This document shows, in pieces, positions 29,043 through 40,619 of a stretch of 64,000 bases of DNA. Each line of letters starts with the position of its first letter. Within the stretch, counting starts at the first letter, position 1. The translations under genes were made by a program, and so were the position numbers. Location: the NCBI GenBank assembly GCA_041694155.1, contig JASMTS010000006.1, positions 124,001 to 188,000 of the forward strand, given 5' to 3'. The notes below the pieces were generated by a model. The model was given only the letters and a program-made list of their open reading frames with translations, did not search any database and was not told where the DNA came from. The stretch is from JAAZVM01 sp041694155. Lineage in GTDB: Bacteria; Patescibacteriota; Gracilibacteria; BD1-5; UBA6164.

Positions 29043-30047
29043 ATGAAAAAAGTATTTTTTGCAGTTTTTTTGTCAGTATTTTTGTTAGGAGCTGTGTCAG
29101 GGGAATACAACCCAGACAAGTCAGTTAGTAGTGATTGACCATCTACCAAGATGACTACTACATCAAGTGAATCTCCATCTATGCATCCTAGCTGGGATTT
29201 AGACTTCGATGGTATCAATGATTGTGAAAATCTTGGTACATGTGACCATACTATAGACTATACTAGTGCCAAGACATATGATTCAAAAATTAGATTTTTG
29301 GAAGCAGAGTGAGGTATTTGTAAATCAGCTACTGACTGATGTAATACTATAGGTGTTTACAATTGAGAGTTTACTTTTGGTACTGAAATGTGGTGTGAAG
29401 ATGTTTATGGTGAATGAGGTCAAGAAGTATATTCTTGTAATGCATATGACCAAACAAAAATGGATGCACACAAATATATATACAATAATATATCTGACCT
29501 AACTGAAGAAGAACCAGTTCTAGGTGGTAGCTGGTATGTTACTGATATAGACTGGCAAGATGATGACAATATAGTAGTTAGTTATGAAGATGGTCATATA
29601 GTAGGTCAAGTATCTATAAGCCAAAAAGATATAGACCAAACTGTAGATACTAATGACAAAGAAGACCATTCTCAAAAAATATGTACTATGGAATATGCTC
29701 CTGTATGTGCTGAAGTACAAGTACAATGTATAACTGCTCCTTGTTATCCTGTACAACAAACTTTTTCTAATGCTTGTATGGCGGGGGACAATCCTATATT
29801 ATACACTGGTCAATGTAATAGTTTTGTAGATATTATGGTTTACAAAAGATATCAACAGTTTGAAAACAAACTAGGTAAATCATTATCTAATGTGCCTACT
29901 GATGTTTTGACTAGAGCTGTAGATAGAGTAGATACTATGATAGATGATTATTTATCTACCAAAAAAGAAATATCTCTTATCAAAAAAAGAGTAACTCAGC
30001 TTGTTTTTGTAAAAGAATTGATAAAAAAGGAGTTGAGTTTTAGATAA
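29043..30047 (+). CDS. Secreted protein with Kazal-like domain
   Basis: 334 residues. A signal peptide (1-20) is followed by E-Y-N-P-D-K-x-V-S-S-D-G-P-S-T, a Cys-containing central region (C-E-N-L-G-T-C, G-G-I-C-K, D-G-C-N, W-C-E-D, Y-S-C-N) and a Kazal-like module at about residues 218-258: I-C-T-M-E-Y-A-P-V-C, an insert with C-I-T-A-P-C, and F-S-N-A-C-M-A-G with a final G-Q-C. A helical C-terminus ends the protein. Kazal domains inhibit serine proteases by a reactive loop after the second cysteine; here that loop has an insertion (A-E-V-Q-V-Q-C). It is a paralogue of the gene at 31108. Starting at 29043 restores the signal peptide; reading without TGA = Gly loses it. Confidence 0.85.
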
Positions 30048-30049
30048 AA

Positions 30050-30086
30050 TAAAAAAACTAATTAATCAAGTATTAATTAGTTTTTT
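30050..30086 (+). terminator. Intrinsic terminator
   Basis: Stem AAAAAACTAATTAAT / ATTAATTAGTTTTTTT directly after the stop codon. Confidence 0.8.
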
Positions 30087-30111
30087 TACTTGTATTATTT
30101 TTATATTTGAT

Positions 30112-30130
30112 ATAATGATAGTTATCATAT
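30112..30130 (+). promoter_or_regulatory. Palindrome upstream of the acidic secreted protein
   Basis: ATGATAGTTATCAT lies at the centre of a longer imperfect palindrome and overlaps a TATAAT-like hexamer. It loosely resembles Fur-type boxes. Low certainty in AT-rich DNA. Confidence 0.3.
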
Positions 30131-30150
30131 TATATATTAATTTTTTGCTT

Positions 30151-30966
30151 ATGAAAAAATATATTTCTTTATTGGTTTTAGTTGTTATGCTAGGACTTGG
30201 TGCAGCTGTAAATGCTGATGATCATGTTGAAGATCAAGATACAGATAATACTACTATGGAAAGTTCAACTGGTTCAGTTGATAGTGATAGTGATTCTGAT
30301 GGTATAGATGATGGTACAAATAGTTTTTCTAGAGGTCAAGATTATAACTCTAGTAGATCTAATAGACCTAGAACTATAAACGATAATGACTGTGATGACA
30401 GTGATGAATCTTGTACTCCTGAAATGTACCAATTAAAAGGTCAAGATAGAGCTGCTAAAGTAAAACAAGCTATAGAAGCTAGAAAAATGATTATAAAACA
30501 AAAAAGAGAAGATAGATTAGCTCAAGTAAAACAAAGAGTACAAAGTATTAGTGCTCAAAAAAGAGCTCAATTCAATGGTGCTAGTAAAATATTACAAAAC
30601 AAAGTCTCAGCTGTAGATAATGTCAATTGGCTAAAAAATACTAGCTCAAAAATAGATAGAGTTATGTCTGATATACAAAACATATCTAATGAAGAAACAA
30701 AAGCTCTAGTAGAAGCTGTACTTATAGACTTGCAAACAAAAATAGATGATAGATTACAAGAAATCTATGAATCATCTAGCGAAACTACTTTGGAAGAAGT
30801 ATTAGAAGATGTTATGTGAGAAGATGTAATGGAAGATGAAGACAGTAATAATGACGACGAAGATGACGATGAAGAATATGAAGACGACGAAGAAGACGAA
30901 GATGATGAAGATGAAGACGAAGATGATGAGGATGAAGACGAGGATGAAGATGAAGATGATAAATAA
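30151..30966 (+). CDS. Secreted coiled-coil protein with Asp/Glu-rich tail
   Basis: 271 residues. A signal peptide (residues 1-21, ending A-D-D) is followed by a Ser/Asp-rich linker with S-D-S-D-S-D-G-I-D-D-G (calcium-loop-like), a charged helical region at about 105-215 (R-A-A-K-V-K-Q-A-I-E-A-R-K and so on) and a C-terminal tail of about 45 almost purely acidic residues. It contains a single TGA glycine just before the acidic tail. An in-frame ATG at 30115 would add a hydrophobic leader that does not look like part of a signal peptide. No family recognised. It sits between two Kazal paralogues with similar signal peptides. Cation binding is plausible. Confidence 0.78.
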
Positions 30967-30967
30967 T

Positions 30968-30996
30968 AAAAAAGACTAGTAATACTAGTCTTTTTG
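30968..30996 (+). terminator. Intrinsic terminator
   Basis: 12-bp stem AAAAAGACTAGT / ACTAGTCTTTTT with a 3-base loop. Confidence 0.85.
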
Positions 30997-31024
30997 TTAT
31001 TTTTTAATAAAAAAAATGTTTTTT

Positions 31025-31055
31025 TGTCACTTTTTTTTATTATTATCGTTATAAT
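31025..31055 (+). promoter_or_regulatory. Shared-type promoter of second Kazal gene
   Basis: TGTCAC (31025-31030), 19 bases, TATAAT (31050-31055) preceded by CGT, the same geometry as at 28971-29001. Confidence 0.55.
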
Positions 31056-31107
31056 ATATGCAATCTAAAAAATAGATTTTATTTTATATTATTTAATTAT
31101 TTTTGTT

Positions 31108-31590
31108 ATGAAAAAAATATTTGCAGTTTTATTATTATCATTTATGATAATAGCTTCAGTTGGAGCTGAATATAATCCAGATAAACAAGTAGATTCTGAT
31201 AGTCCAAGTACTAGAACTATGGATATAACTACTACTAGTGCACAAGATGAAGAAATCAAATTTTGTACTATGGAATATGCTCCTGTATGTGGTGCTGATG
31301 GTAAAACTTATGGTAATGCTTGTATGGCAGACTATGATTATTTATACAAAGGAGAATGTAGTGATCATATAAATGAATCAAAATATGAATCATATACAAA
31401 ATATGATGACAAATATACTGCTATAATAGAACAAGCAAAAGATTCTACTATAGAAAATGCTATATCTGTTATAAACAATGCTATAGAAAGTGTTAAAAAA
31501 ACAAAAATAGCTACTTGGGTTCAAGTAGAAAAAATAATTGCTTATAGTTATTTGAGAGACTTGATGCAAGAAGTATTGGACAATAGATAA
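31108..31590 (+). CDS. Secreted Kazal-type protease inhibitor-like protein
   Basis: 160 residues. A signal peptide (1-20) is followed by E-Y-N-P-D-K-Q-V-D-S-D-S-P-S-T as in the gene at 29043, then a canonical Kazal segment at about residues 52-84: C-T-M-E-Y-A-P-V-C-G-A-D-G-K-T-Y-G-N-A-C followed by Y-K-G-E-C. A helical C-terminus completes it. The P-V-C-G-x-D-G-x-T-Y-x-N-x-C signature is the family hallmark. It uses no TGA. A probable inhibitor of extracellular serine proteases, perhaps those of a host, prey or competitor; target unknown. It follows its own promoter and ends in a terminator. Confidence 0.9.
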   Translation: MKKIFAVLLLSFMIIASVGAEYNPDKQVDSDSPSTRTMDITTTSAQDEEIKFCTMEYAPVCGADGKTYGNACMADYDYLYKGECSDHINESKYESYTKYDDKYTAIIEQAKDSTIENAISVINNAIESVKKTKIATWVQVEKIIAYSYLRDLMQEVLDNR

Positions 31591-31595
31591 AAATA

Positions 31596-31628
31596 AAAAC
31601 TCGATAATTTATCGAGTTTTTATTTTTT
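31596..31628. terminator. Bidirectional terminator
   Basis: Stem AAAACTCGATAA / TTATCGAGTTTT with a short T loop between the second Kazal gene and the converging flippase. Confidence 0.85.
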
Positions 31629-33131
31629 TAGTTTTTTTACTTCTCATACAAAAAACCTAAAATCTTTTAGATTTATCATTATAAATATGATGCTCCATAC
31701 AAAAAATGATATCATAAGTATTAATAATCATTCTAGTCTAGATATTTGTGCAAAGTATGGAATCATATATTTATAAGACACAAATCATATACTTCATAAT
31801 ACTAATATATTTTTTGCAATAGATAACCAGTCAAAGCTTACAAAATATTTTTTACCCAAAAATAACTCTGATAGTATCCATATAAGTATCCATCATATTC
31901 ATGTTGCTAGTGCTGCTCAGTATACTCATATAGTATTTATTAGTATTAGATTTAACACAAAGTTAAAAACAATTGCTATAGCGATTATTTGTACTCTTTG
32001 TTTTACTTTTCAAATACCTGCCATTATATTGAAGTTTATTTGTAGTAAAAAATTGAAAACAAGTAATAATATAGAGTATCTAAGTATATCTCATGAGAGA
32101 ATATATTTTTCACCAAATAATGTAAATGATAATATATTAGCAAAAACAAAGAAAAATATATTGAACATAATACCTATAGCCAAAAAGTTTTTGCTAAATA
32201 TATCTTTTACTATTTTTATCTTGCTATGATCTCACTTGCTGTGAAACTCAGAAAAAACAGGAAACAAAAAAGCAAAAATAGGAGCTATTATCAAAAAAGG
32301 TATTCATATAATACTTAGATAGTTGGTATAATATCAAGCATCAGTAGTACCTAATATATATATTATCATTTGCATATCTATTTGTGATAGTATAGTAGCA
32401 GCTCATGCTCACAAAAATACCAAAAATGCATAACTAGATATTGTTTTTATCTCTTTTTTATCAATTACTATTTTTGTATCTTTGAAATATTTTTTGTAGT
32501 ATTTTTTATAAAAAACAAATATTGATATAAGTATTCATATATAAAGTCATACAAGCCATGAATAACTATAGTTTATCAAGCTAGACATATCACCAAAAAA
32601 TATAAACAAAACAAAAAACAATATAAAAATCATTCTAAAAAACTCTGTTATTTTGTGGTTGAATGTATCTTGTACAGCTATAAAAAAATTGTTTAGTGTT
32701 TGAAAAATATTTAGCCCTATAAAGAAAAAAGCAAATACCTTTAATACACTGCTTGCTTCGGGTGATTTGAAATAATTATTAGCCAAAAAATCAGCACCAA
32801 ACCAAAATATACAAGCTATTATAATTGAAGAAAATATTTGTATAAAAAGAGCATAAAAAATAATAGATTTGGCTTTTGTGTAGTCTTTATCGGTAACATA
32901 TTTTGGTAAAAAATGTTTTAGACTTTCAGTCATTCACAAGTCGTTGTATGCTGATACTAGAGTAACAAGACTTATTATTCAATATATAATTCATACATCA
33001 CTTACTGATAATTCTCATGATATTATTATTTTGATAATATATCATATAGGTCATATAATAAATCAAAATAAATACAACCAAAATCATTTACGGATAAATT
33101 TTTCTGCTAGGGAATTGTACTGTTCTATCAT
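31620..33131 (-). CDS. Wzx-like polysaccharide flippase, second copy
   Basis: 503 residues and some 12-14 membrane segments. It starts M-I-E-Q-Y-N-S-L-A-E-K-F-I-R-K-G-F-W and has Y-N-D-L-G-M-T-E-S-L-K-H-F-L-P-K, D-M-Q-M-I-I-Y and G-Y-Y-T-N-Y-L-S. All of these line up with the flippase at 23420-24958, so the two are paralogues. Start at ATG 33131, the first after the upstream stop that gives the conserved N-terminus. It is divergent from the giant membrane protein, with a shared 185-base AT-rich promoter region (33132-33316) in which I see no gene. Confidence 0.87.
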
Positions 33132-33316
33132 ATATTTGTTATATAAAAATTATTTATTTTATATTAAGAACTATATCAAAAAATACAAGTACTATAATTA
33201 TTTTTGTATCAATATACTTTTTAACATAAAATCAAAAAAAAAATTGCAGATTTTGTATACAAAAATAATATATTTGATATACAACAAATATTACAATATC
33301 ATATAATAACAAAAAA

Positions 33317-36300
33317 ATGATTAATTATTTACTAAAAATATTAGTTTTACTTTCATTTAGTATATTTATACTATTTAATTATTACTTCATATATTGAGGT
33401 CACTTGACTAGTTTTGACTGATATATAGCTTATTTAGCTATATTATGAATAGCTTATTCTGTTTATAAATACTTCCAATTACAAAAATCAAAAGAAATAG
33501 CATTATTCAAAAATACTCATATTTTGGGTTATTTTATATTCAACTTGTTTGTTGTAAGTATTTATTTTTTTGCTATAAGTCCGACTGATATATGACAAAG
33601 TGCTTTTGTATCAGGTGTTGTTTTGTTTGTTAAAATATTATTTTTTAGTATTTTGCCTATATCTATTTTTGTAATAACAACTAGTTTTGCTAGGTTTTTG
33701 TTACAAAAATTGCCAAACTATGACGATTTATCATATAGTTTTAATTTTTTGAGCTCATTATCTTTGTGACTAGTATTATTTGTTACTAGTTTGGTGATAT
33801 TATGATCTTTGTGACTATACAATATATTTGTAGTTGTATTATTGTTATGAGTTTTTTGATTTTTTGCTAGAAATCAAATACTAGATTATTACAAAGAATT
33901 TACTCAAAAAGAGTATAGAGTAGATATAAAAGAGTGAAGCTATCTTAGACTTTTGTCTACAGAATTTTTTGCATTACTTAGTTTTTTTGTGTTATCAGTT
34001 GCTTTGGTTTCTATTTTTAGACCATTTCCTATAGGTTGGGATGATTTGGGTGTATATATGAACTACCCTCACTTGATGGCTGAAGCTGGTAATATACTAT
34101 CTCTTACTTCTATGTATTCTTGGCAAGTTTTTACTTGAATAGGTTATATGTTTGGTAACCCTACTGTAGCATTTTTTATAAATATCAGTTGATTATTTAT
34201 AAGCTTTTTTGTTTTGAATATAGTTTTCAAAGAATTATTATCAAATAACAAAGATACTGACAGCAAGACTTTTATAAATCTCCCATTAGCTCTTTCTACT
34301 ATTTTTATATCTTTGCCTATGATTACCTTTTTGGCAACCAAAGATATGAAAGTAGATGCTGGATTGTTTTTTTTAACAGTTACAGCTTTGTTTATGACTA
34401 TCAAATACTTTGTATTTGAAAAAGACAATACTGATAAAAAACTATCTCTTATTTATATATTTATTATATGACTTGTTGCATGATTTGCATTTAGTGTAAA
34501 GTTTACTGCGCTGATGCTTATAGTATGATTGATAGCTGTTATTAGTTTTGCTAGATTAGGGTTTTTATGATTTTTGTGATTTTTGGGTATATTTTTTGGT
34601 TTTTTTACAGCATTTTGACTTTGGTCAATGATGAATGTAGTAATCAACCCATATAATATAGCTTGATTTGAATCAATATTTTCTTGAGTATCAATAGTTG
34701 TTTGAATTGTTCTTTTATGAGCAGGGTTTTTATCAAAAAGAAACAATTCTATCAGATATATAAAAGAAATCCTTATATTTTTGGCATGAGTTGTTTTGAT
34801 ACTTACTCCTTGGTTTGCAAAAAATATATATGAATCATATCCAAACTTGTCAGTAAATAGTATATTAAAATGATATGGTGACAATTTTAGACCTGATTAT
34901 ACAAATATATATAATGATGATGAGCTAAAAGAAATAAGAGAGTTTTATTCTAATGAAAGAAAAAAAGAAAACCTAATAACTACAAATGAAGATAAATTAA
35001 GATATTTTGGTTATAGTAATGGTATACTTGACTATGTATATATGCCATGGAACCTAACTATGCAAAAAAATCAATCATGAGAATATACAGATATATGATT
35101 TTTATTTTTGGCATTACTACCTCTTATATTTATATTTTTAAGGTATAAACATCCTTTATTTCCTCTGTTTTTTGTATTACTGGCTTTTGTTCAGTTTATA
35201 TCATATTTACCTGCAAGTAATGATTTGGTAAAATCTCAGTCAATAGATTCTATTTCACAAGATAGTCTTAGTTGAATACTTGTAAATAATGAATTTGTTT
35301 TTGATATAGATAGTGATAAAAACATATATCAAATAAATTTTGAAAAATATATAAAAGATGAAGACTTAGCAAAAACTATTTGAGATAATGAAATACAAGA
35401 AAAAACAAGACAGTATATAATAGATTTATCATCAAATGATGCTAGAAAAGCTGCTCCTAACTGAACACCAGAAGAAATAAACAACTTGATATCTGAGTAT
35501 TCTCAAAAGTATTTGGATAATTTTGAAGAATATCAAACACAAATATTGGCTAATGAAATACAAAATCTAAAAAAATCAACTCTTGAAGTATTTTTTAAAG
35601 AAATAAAACAAAAAGTAGTATGAACTAATACTGGTTCTAGTATATCATTTATGGCTGAACCATTGGATACTGATGATATGACATATATCAATGAATTGAA
35701 TGATATATATAATAATACTTATGTCTTTTTAGCTCAAGATAAAGCAGAATTAGATACAAAAATACAAAAATCTGATTTAAATGAACAAGAAGCCAACTCT
35801 TTGATAAACAATTGGGATAATTCTAGAAATATTAGTTGAAAGATAATAGATTTCTTCTCTCTTATAAATATACCAGTATGATATTTGTATGTATTTTTGT
35901 GATTTTTTATTCCTACTGCTTATTTGATTTTTACATTAAAACAAACAAGGCTTAATCAAATATTTATATTAAATCTAGTTTTTGCATCTATTTACACATT
36001 TTTATGGATGATATCTAGTTTTGGTATAGTTTGGTATGGTATAACTATGTATTTTTCATTTTTATTAATGATACTTTTGGCTGGTTATAATATAATCAAT
36101 TATGATAAATATGAACAAGATCAAAAAGATTATTCTATAAAAATGTTTATATCATTTATATTTTTGAGTATATTTCTTATTTATGTATTTAATTCTATAA
36201 TTCCAAATACATTTAACAATCTAAAATCTGCTTGATATAGTCAATACAAAGCTGGTCAAGTTAGTAGTGATGAGTCTATTTTTGCTTATCATCCTGATTA

Positions 36301-37120
36301 TATGAAAATACTTTTTACTCTTAATATAGATTCTGACAAAAAACAAGAGTTTTTAAGTCAAAATATTTCAAAAGAAATAGTTGATAGTATTCCAAAAATA
36401 TTGGATATGGAAATAACTACTATAGAATCATTATTAAAGAGTCTAGAAAAACAACCAGAATTTGCTAGATATGCTAATATATCTAGGCAAAATCTATACA
36501 AAAATATAGCCAACCCTAGTGATGAATTCAAAAATGAGTCAAATATATATAGAGTTGGTACATTTTTGAAATACTATATTTCTCAAAATAATTCTAGATT
36601 ATTAGAAGATAGTTTGTTATTCAAATTTAATGACTATATTTATTCACAAGATGATAAAGAAACTATCAATAGATTTAAATCTCTTTGAATAGAATATTTG
36701 CTTGTAGATTTGAATGCTGCAACTATTGATAAGTCTGATACAAAAGATTTGACCAATAGGTATGAAAAAATGCTAAAAACATTTACTTCTCCAAATCTTG
36801 AGCTAGTATCAACTGATAGTATTTGTTTGCAAGTATGATTAGAAAGGTATAGTGAAAACCAAAATATGGAAGAATACATGTTATTAGCATGAACAAATTA
36901 TGAAAGTTATGATGAAGACTGAAACCAAATAAATAGACTTAAGAAAAGAAATGAATGTGCTAGATATATAGACTTTTTACTAGAAAATGATAAAGTAACA
37001 CAAGAAAATTATTCTTATTTATTACCTTATAAAAATTATTTTGAAGGTAAACAAAGAACAGTTTCTGCAATATCTAATCTTATAGGTACTAGTTATAAAG
37101 CACTTTTTGAAATAAAATAA
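33317..37120 (+). CDS. Giant GT-C-like membrane glycosyltransferase
   Basis: 1267 residues. The N-terminal half has many membrane segments. A loop after them, near residue 240, reads F-P-I-G-W-D-D-L-G-V-Y-M-N-Y-P, the acidic pair expected for a GT-C enzyme. Next comes a P-M-I-T-F-L-A-T-K-D-M-K-V-D-A-G-L-F-F helix typical of protein- or lipid-glycosyltransferases that use polyprenol-linked sugars. A large polar insert (about 640-840) is followed by more membrane segments and a soluble C-terminal domain containing G-I-E-Y-L-L-V-D-L-N-A-A-T-I-D-K with T-N-R-Y-E-K. I recall this tail from PMT-like proteins of CPR bacteria. Substrate unknown. Confidence 0.78.
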
Positions 37121-37160
37121 AAAAATAAACTAAGATTTTATAAAATCTTAGTTTATTTTT
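37121..37160. terminator. Perfect 40-bp palindromic terminator
   Basis: Two 20-base halves are exact reverse complements with no spacer, A-rich on the left and T-rich on the right. It ends both the giant membrane protein and the converging tgt. Confidence 0.9.
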
Positions 37161-38340
37161 TTAATACATCTTTTGGATATTTTGACCAAAAATCTTCTCT
37201 GAATTGTTCAAATCTATTTTCTAGTATAGCTTCTCTAGCTTTTTTTGTAAGATTTATCAAAAAATACAAATTATGATAACTTATAAGTTGCATTCAAAGC
37301 ATTTCATTTTCTGCTATCAAATGTCTCAAATATCATCTAGTATAGTTTTTACATACTTTACAGTCACATTCTTCTTCTATTTTTTCTTTTGAGTATTTGA
37401 ATTTTTCATTTTTTATTTTTATGTTTCATTTATAAGTAAATGCTACACTATGTCTTCATAATCTAGTTGGTAGTACACAATCAAACATATCTATTCATCT
37501 ATATATAGCTTCTATCAAGTCTTCTGGAGTTCATACTCACATAAGATATCTTGGTTTATTTTTTGGTAGATGATCTTTTATTACATCTAGAGTTCTATAC
37601 ATATCTAGTTTTGGTTCACCTACTGATAGTCATCATATAGCTATACCTGGAGTATCTAGAGATCATATAAATTTGGCACTCTCTATTCTCAAGTCATCAT
37701 ATGTAACTCATTGTACTATAGGGAATAGTGCTTGTTCATATTGTCATGACTCTTTTCTTATTTTATTGTTATGTTTCCATCTATCTACACATCTAAGTGC
37801 CCATCTATGAGTTCTTTCCATTGCTTGTCTAGCATATTGTTTGCTAGATTTACCAGGAGCACATTCATCAAAGGCCATTATTATATCTGCTCATATATTT
37901 GACTGTATATCCATTACTGTTTCTGCATCAAAATAATGTTTTGATCAATCTATAAAGCTTCTAAAATTAACACCATCTTCTGTTATTTTTACCAAGCTTT
38001 CATTGTTTTTGAATGTTCATTCTCATCCAGTTTGTCAAAGTGAAAAAACTTGAAATCATCCAGAGTCAGTAAGTATAGGTTTTTTGTAGTTTTGAAACTC
38101 GTGAGCTCATCAAAAATGTTTCAATGTATCATCTCCAGGTCTAAGGTATAAGTGATAAGTATTATTTAGTATTATCTCTGCTCACATTTCATCCAAGTCT
38201 TCTACACTTATTCATTTTACACTTGCTTTTGTACCTACTGGCATAAAAATAGGTGTTTTAAAGCTACCATGTTCAGTAAAAAATTCTCAGGCTCTAGCAT
38301 CATTATCTTGTCAATGTAATTCATATTTAAAATCAAACAT
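37153..38340 (-). CDS. tgt: tRNA-guanine transglycosylase
   Basis: 395 residues. It exchanges G34 of GUN-anticodon tRNAs for a queuosine precursor. Motifs in order: N-N-T-Y-H-L-Y-L-R-P-G, T-D-S-G-G-F-Q-V-F-S-L with the nucleophilic and binding aspartates, G-A-D-I-I-M-A-F-D-E-C, I-V-Q-G, G-G-L-S-V-G-E, Y-L-M-G-V-G-T-P-E-D, F-D-C-V-L-P-T-R-L-G-R-H, and the zinc site C-D-C-x-x-C with a later H. It may take up queuine or preQ1 from outside; no queuosine synthesis gene is visible here. It is transcribed in the same direction as, but separately from, the HD gene behind a hairpin. Confidence 0.95.
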
Positions 38341-38407
38341 TTTTTGTCTTATAATTGTTATAAAAAATCTGATTTAATATATAGAAAATGCTCAAAAAAG
38401 CAATAAT

Positions 38408-38441
38408 AAAAAGAGTTTTACATTATGTAAAACTCTTTTTA
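38408..38441 (-). terminator. Hairpin terminator of the HD gene
   Basis: 15-bp perfect stem AAAAAGAGTTTTACA and its complement with a 3-base loop, overlapping the HD gene stop. Confidence 0.8.
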
Positions 38442-39041
38442 TATATCATCGTTACTTTCTAGCTCATGTAGCATTCTTTTTAGATTTTCTACTTTTTTGT
38501 GATCTCTTTCATATTTTTGAGAAAGAGTTTTGTATTTATATTGTTTTAATAATTGTACTGAGGCATGTTTCCATTCTGGATCTTTGATTTTTATTTTTTT
38601 GATTATTTCCAACTCTTTTTTTATGTTATTATTTTTTTCCATAAAGTCATCTCTTCATAGATTATCCATATCAGAGTCTTTTATTATCTCTTCGTAAATA
38701 TTTTTTGGTGTTGTATAATCTGGATCCGTAGCCATTATTATTTCTTCTATTTTTTCTATTCTATCTTCTGGATACATAATACTTTTGAGATAGTTTCTAG
38801 CTATTTTTGCACCAATAGGTTCATTTTTATCATACTGTATTACAAATCATACATCATGAAATATAGCGGCTAGTCACATCATTTCTACATCTTCTTCACT
38901 TAGTCATTCTTGTTTTGATAGATATAGAGCTCTATCCATTACTTCTATAGCATGGTAATAGTTGTGATAATAATGATTTTCTAGTGGTAGCATCATTTGG
39001 TTTACATATTTTTTTGCATTTTGTAAAATATTTTCTGCCAT
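38439..39041 (-). CDS. HD-domain metal-dependent phosphohydrolase
   Basis: 200 residues. The N-terminal H-Y-Y-H-N-Y-Y-H-A-I-E-V and the A-A-I-F-H-D-V-G-F motif give the metal-binding H...HD...D set; a later D is in the I-I-K-D-S-D-M-D-N-L segment near residue 127. The C-terminus is charged and helical. Substrate unknown (nucleotide or predicted second-messenger hydrolase). It follows rseP after 9 bases in the same direction, so the two are probably one operon. Confidence 0.86.
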
Positions 39042-39050
39042 ATATAAAAA

Positions 39051-40472
39051 TTAATTAGCTATTATTTTATTTATATCATTATACGCTATTATTAAACTTA
39101 ATGCAATTAATAATACAAAAAATCCAAAATGCACTAATCCTTCCACTTTTTCATTGATAGCTTTTTTACCAAATACTTTTTTTATAAGTCAATTTATTGT
39201 TATAAAAACAAATCTTCAACCATCTAGTGCTGGTATTGGTAATAAATTGAAAACTCCCAAGCTTATTGAAACTATAGCAGCAAACACCATTATAAAAGTA
39301 ACTCAAGCAGTAATTGACCTGCTTATAAAGTCAACTATTCATATTGGTCAGCTAACACTTTGTATAGCTTCTTGTCTTTGTTCTGGTGTTTCTGGGTTAA
39401 ATATTTTTTGCAATATTATACCAAGACCTTTAAAAGTTAAAAGTATTTGATTTTTTGTTTCTATTAGTCAATTGCTTGCTGCATCTAGTACTCAGTATTT
39501 TACTTTGTAGTCTTCGTTTATAGATATATTTTCTCATAAATAAGATCATATTTTTCATGATTCAGGAACACTTAATTTTACAAATGCTCATCATAAATAG
39601 GGACTATTATATTTTTTTGCTTCTTGTTGATTCAAAACATTTGCATTTATATAAAATGCTAAATTTTTTCATGCATTGTTTTGTACTATATCTATGACTT
39701 GTTCTGGTTTTTGTATTTTTGTATATATAGCTTCTTCTCATCATTCACATATAACATAATCTAACATTTTTGTTTTACAAGTAGCTATTTCATACAATAT
39801 ATCTCATTCTTTTAATCATGACTGTTGAGCTATACTTCATTCTATAGGGTATAGGTTTATTCATAGATTTTTAATAATCAATCATCTATCAATTGCTTGT
39901 TCGTAAGTAGGTATTAGTTTTAAGTCTAGTTCAGTTTCTATTTTTGAGTTTATTCATATAGGTGATACTCAAACCAAAAACAATACAAAAAATATCAACC
40001 AAGCTAATAAAAAATTCATAAAAACTCAGGCAAGTATAATTATAGCTTGTTGCCAGCTAGGTTTGTTTGCTAGGTTGTAATCAGCATTGTTTTCTTCTAA
40101 GGCTTTTTGTATTTCTTCTATTTCATGTTTTGATAAAGCTTTTCATTGCTTATCATATATTTGTTTTCATGATTTTATGTCTTTTTCTAGGTCTTGGTTA
40201 TTGTATAGTTTTTTGTTTTTATCATAAACCAAAAAAGTAGTAGGCATTTCTCATGTAAGCTTTACAAAACCTCATATAGGAAGCCAATTAAGGCTAAAAA
40301 GTGTTCATTTTTTATCATAAAATAGTTTTTTTGCTCTAGGAGGTATACCCAGTCAAAACTCTTCTACTCTTACTCAAAACTTTCTAGCTGCTGCAAAATG
40401 TCACCATTCATGTATCAAAACAATTATAGAAAACATTATTATAGCGACTATTATTCACAAAAATATAAGCAT
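39051..40472 (-). CDS. rseP: Site-2 protease RseP-like (M50 family)
   Basis: 473 residues. An intramembrane zinc protease that cuts anti-sigma factors or signal-peptide remnants. The first helix carries H-E-W-G-H (H21, E22, H25). Then come G-F-V-K-L-T-G-E, a PDZ-like domain including S-I-A-Q-Q-S-G-L-K-E-G-D-I-L-Y-E-I, and near residue 405 the second zinc motif N-L-L-P-I-P-A-L-D-G-G, followed by final membrane segments. Roughly 70 residues between the first helix and the PDZ domain form a charged insert. Downstream genes in the same direction are the HD hydrolase and, behind a hairpin, tgt. Confidence 0.93.
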
Positions 40473-40619
40473 TTTTTATTTTTTTAGGATTTATTATATG
40501 TTTTATAATTATTATAATAATAACCAAAATAGAAAAAAGTCTATTTTAAGTTTATTTATTTTTGATTTTTTTGTATTAAAATGCTATAATAAAAGCAAAT
40601 ATTTTTTATAAATAAAACT

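Noticed and set aside
32944..33306. Plus-strand frame of 120 codons beside the second flippase
   Set aside because: It overlaps the conserved N-terminus of the minus-strand flippase and the AT-rich promoter region; sequence is low-complexity Ile/Asn/Tyr/Lys.
34453..34884. Minus-strand frame of 143 codons
   Set aside because: Shadow inside the giant membrane protein.
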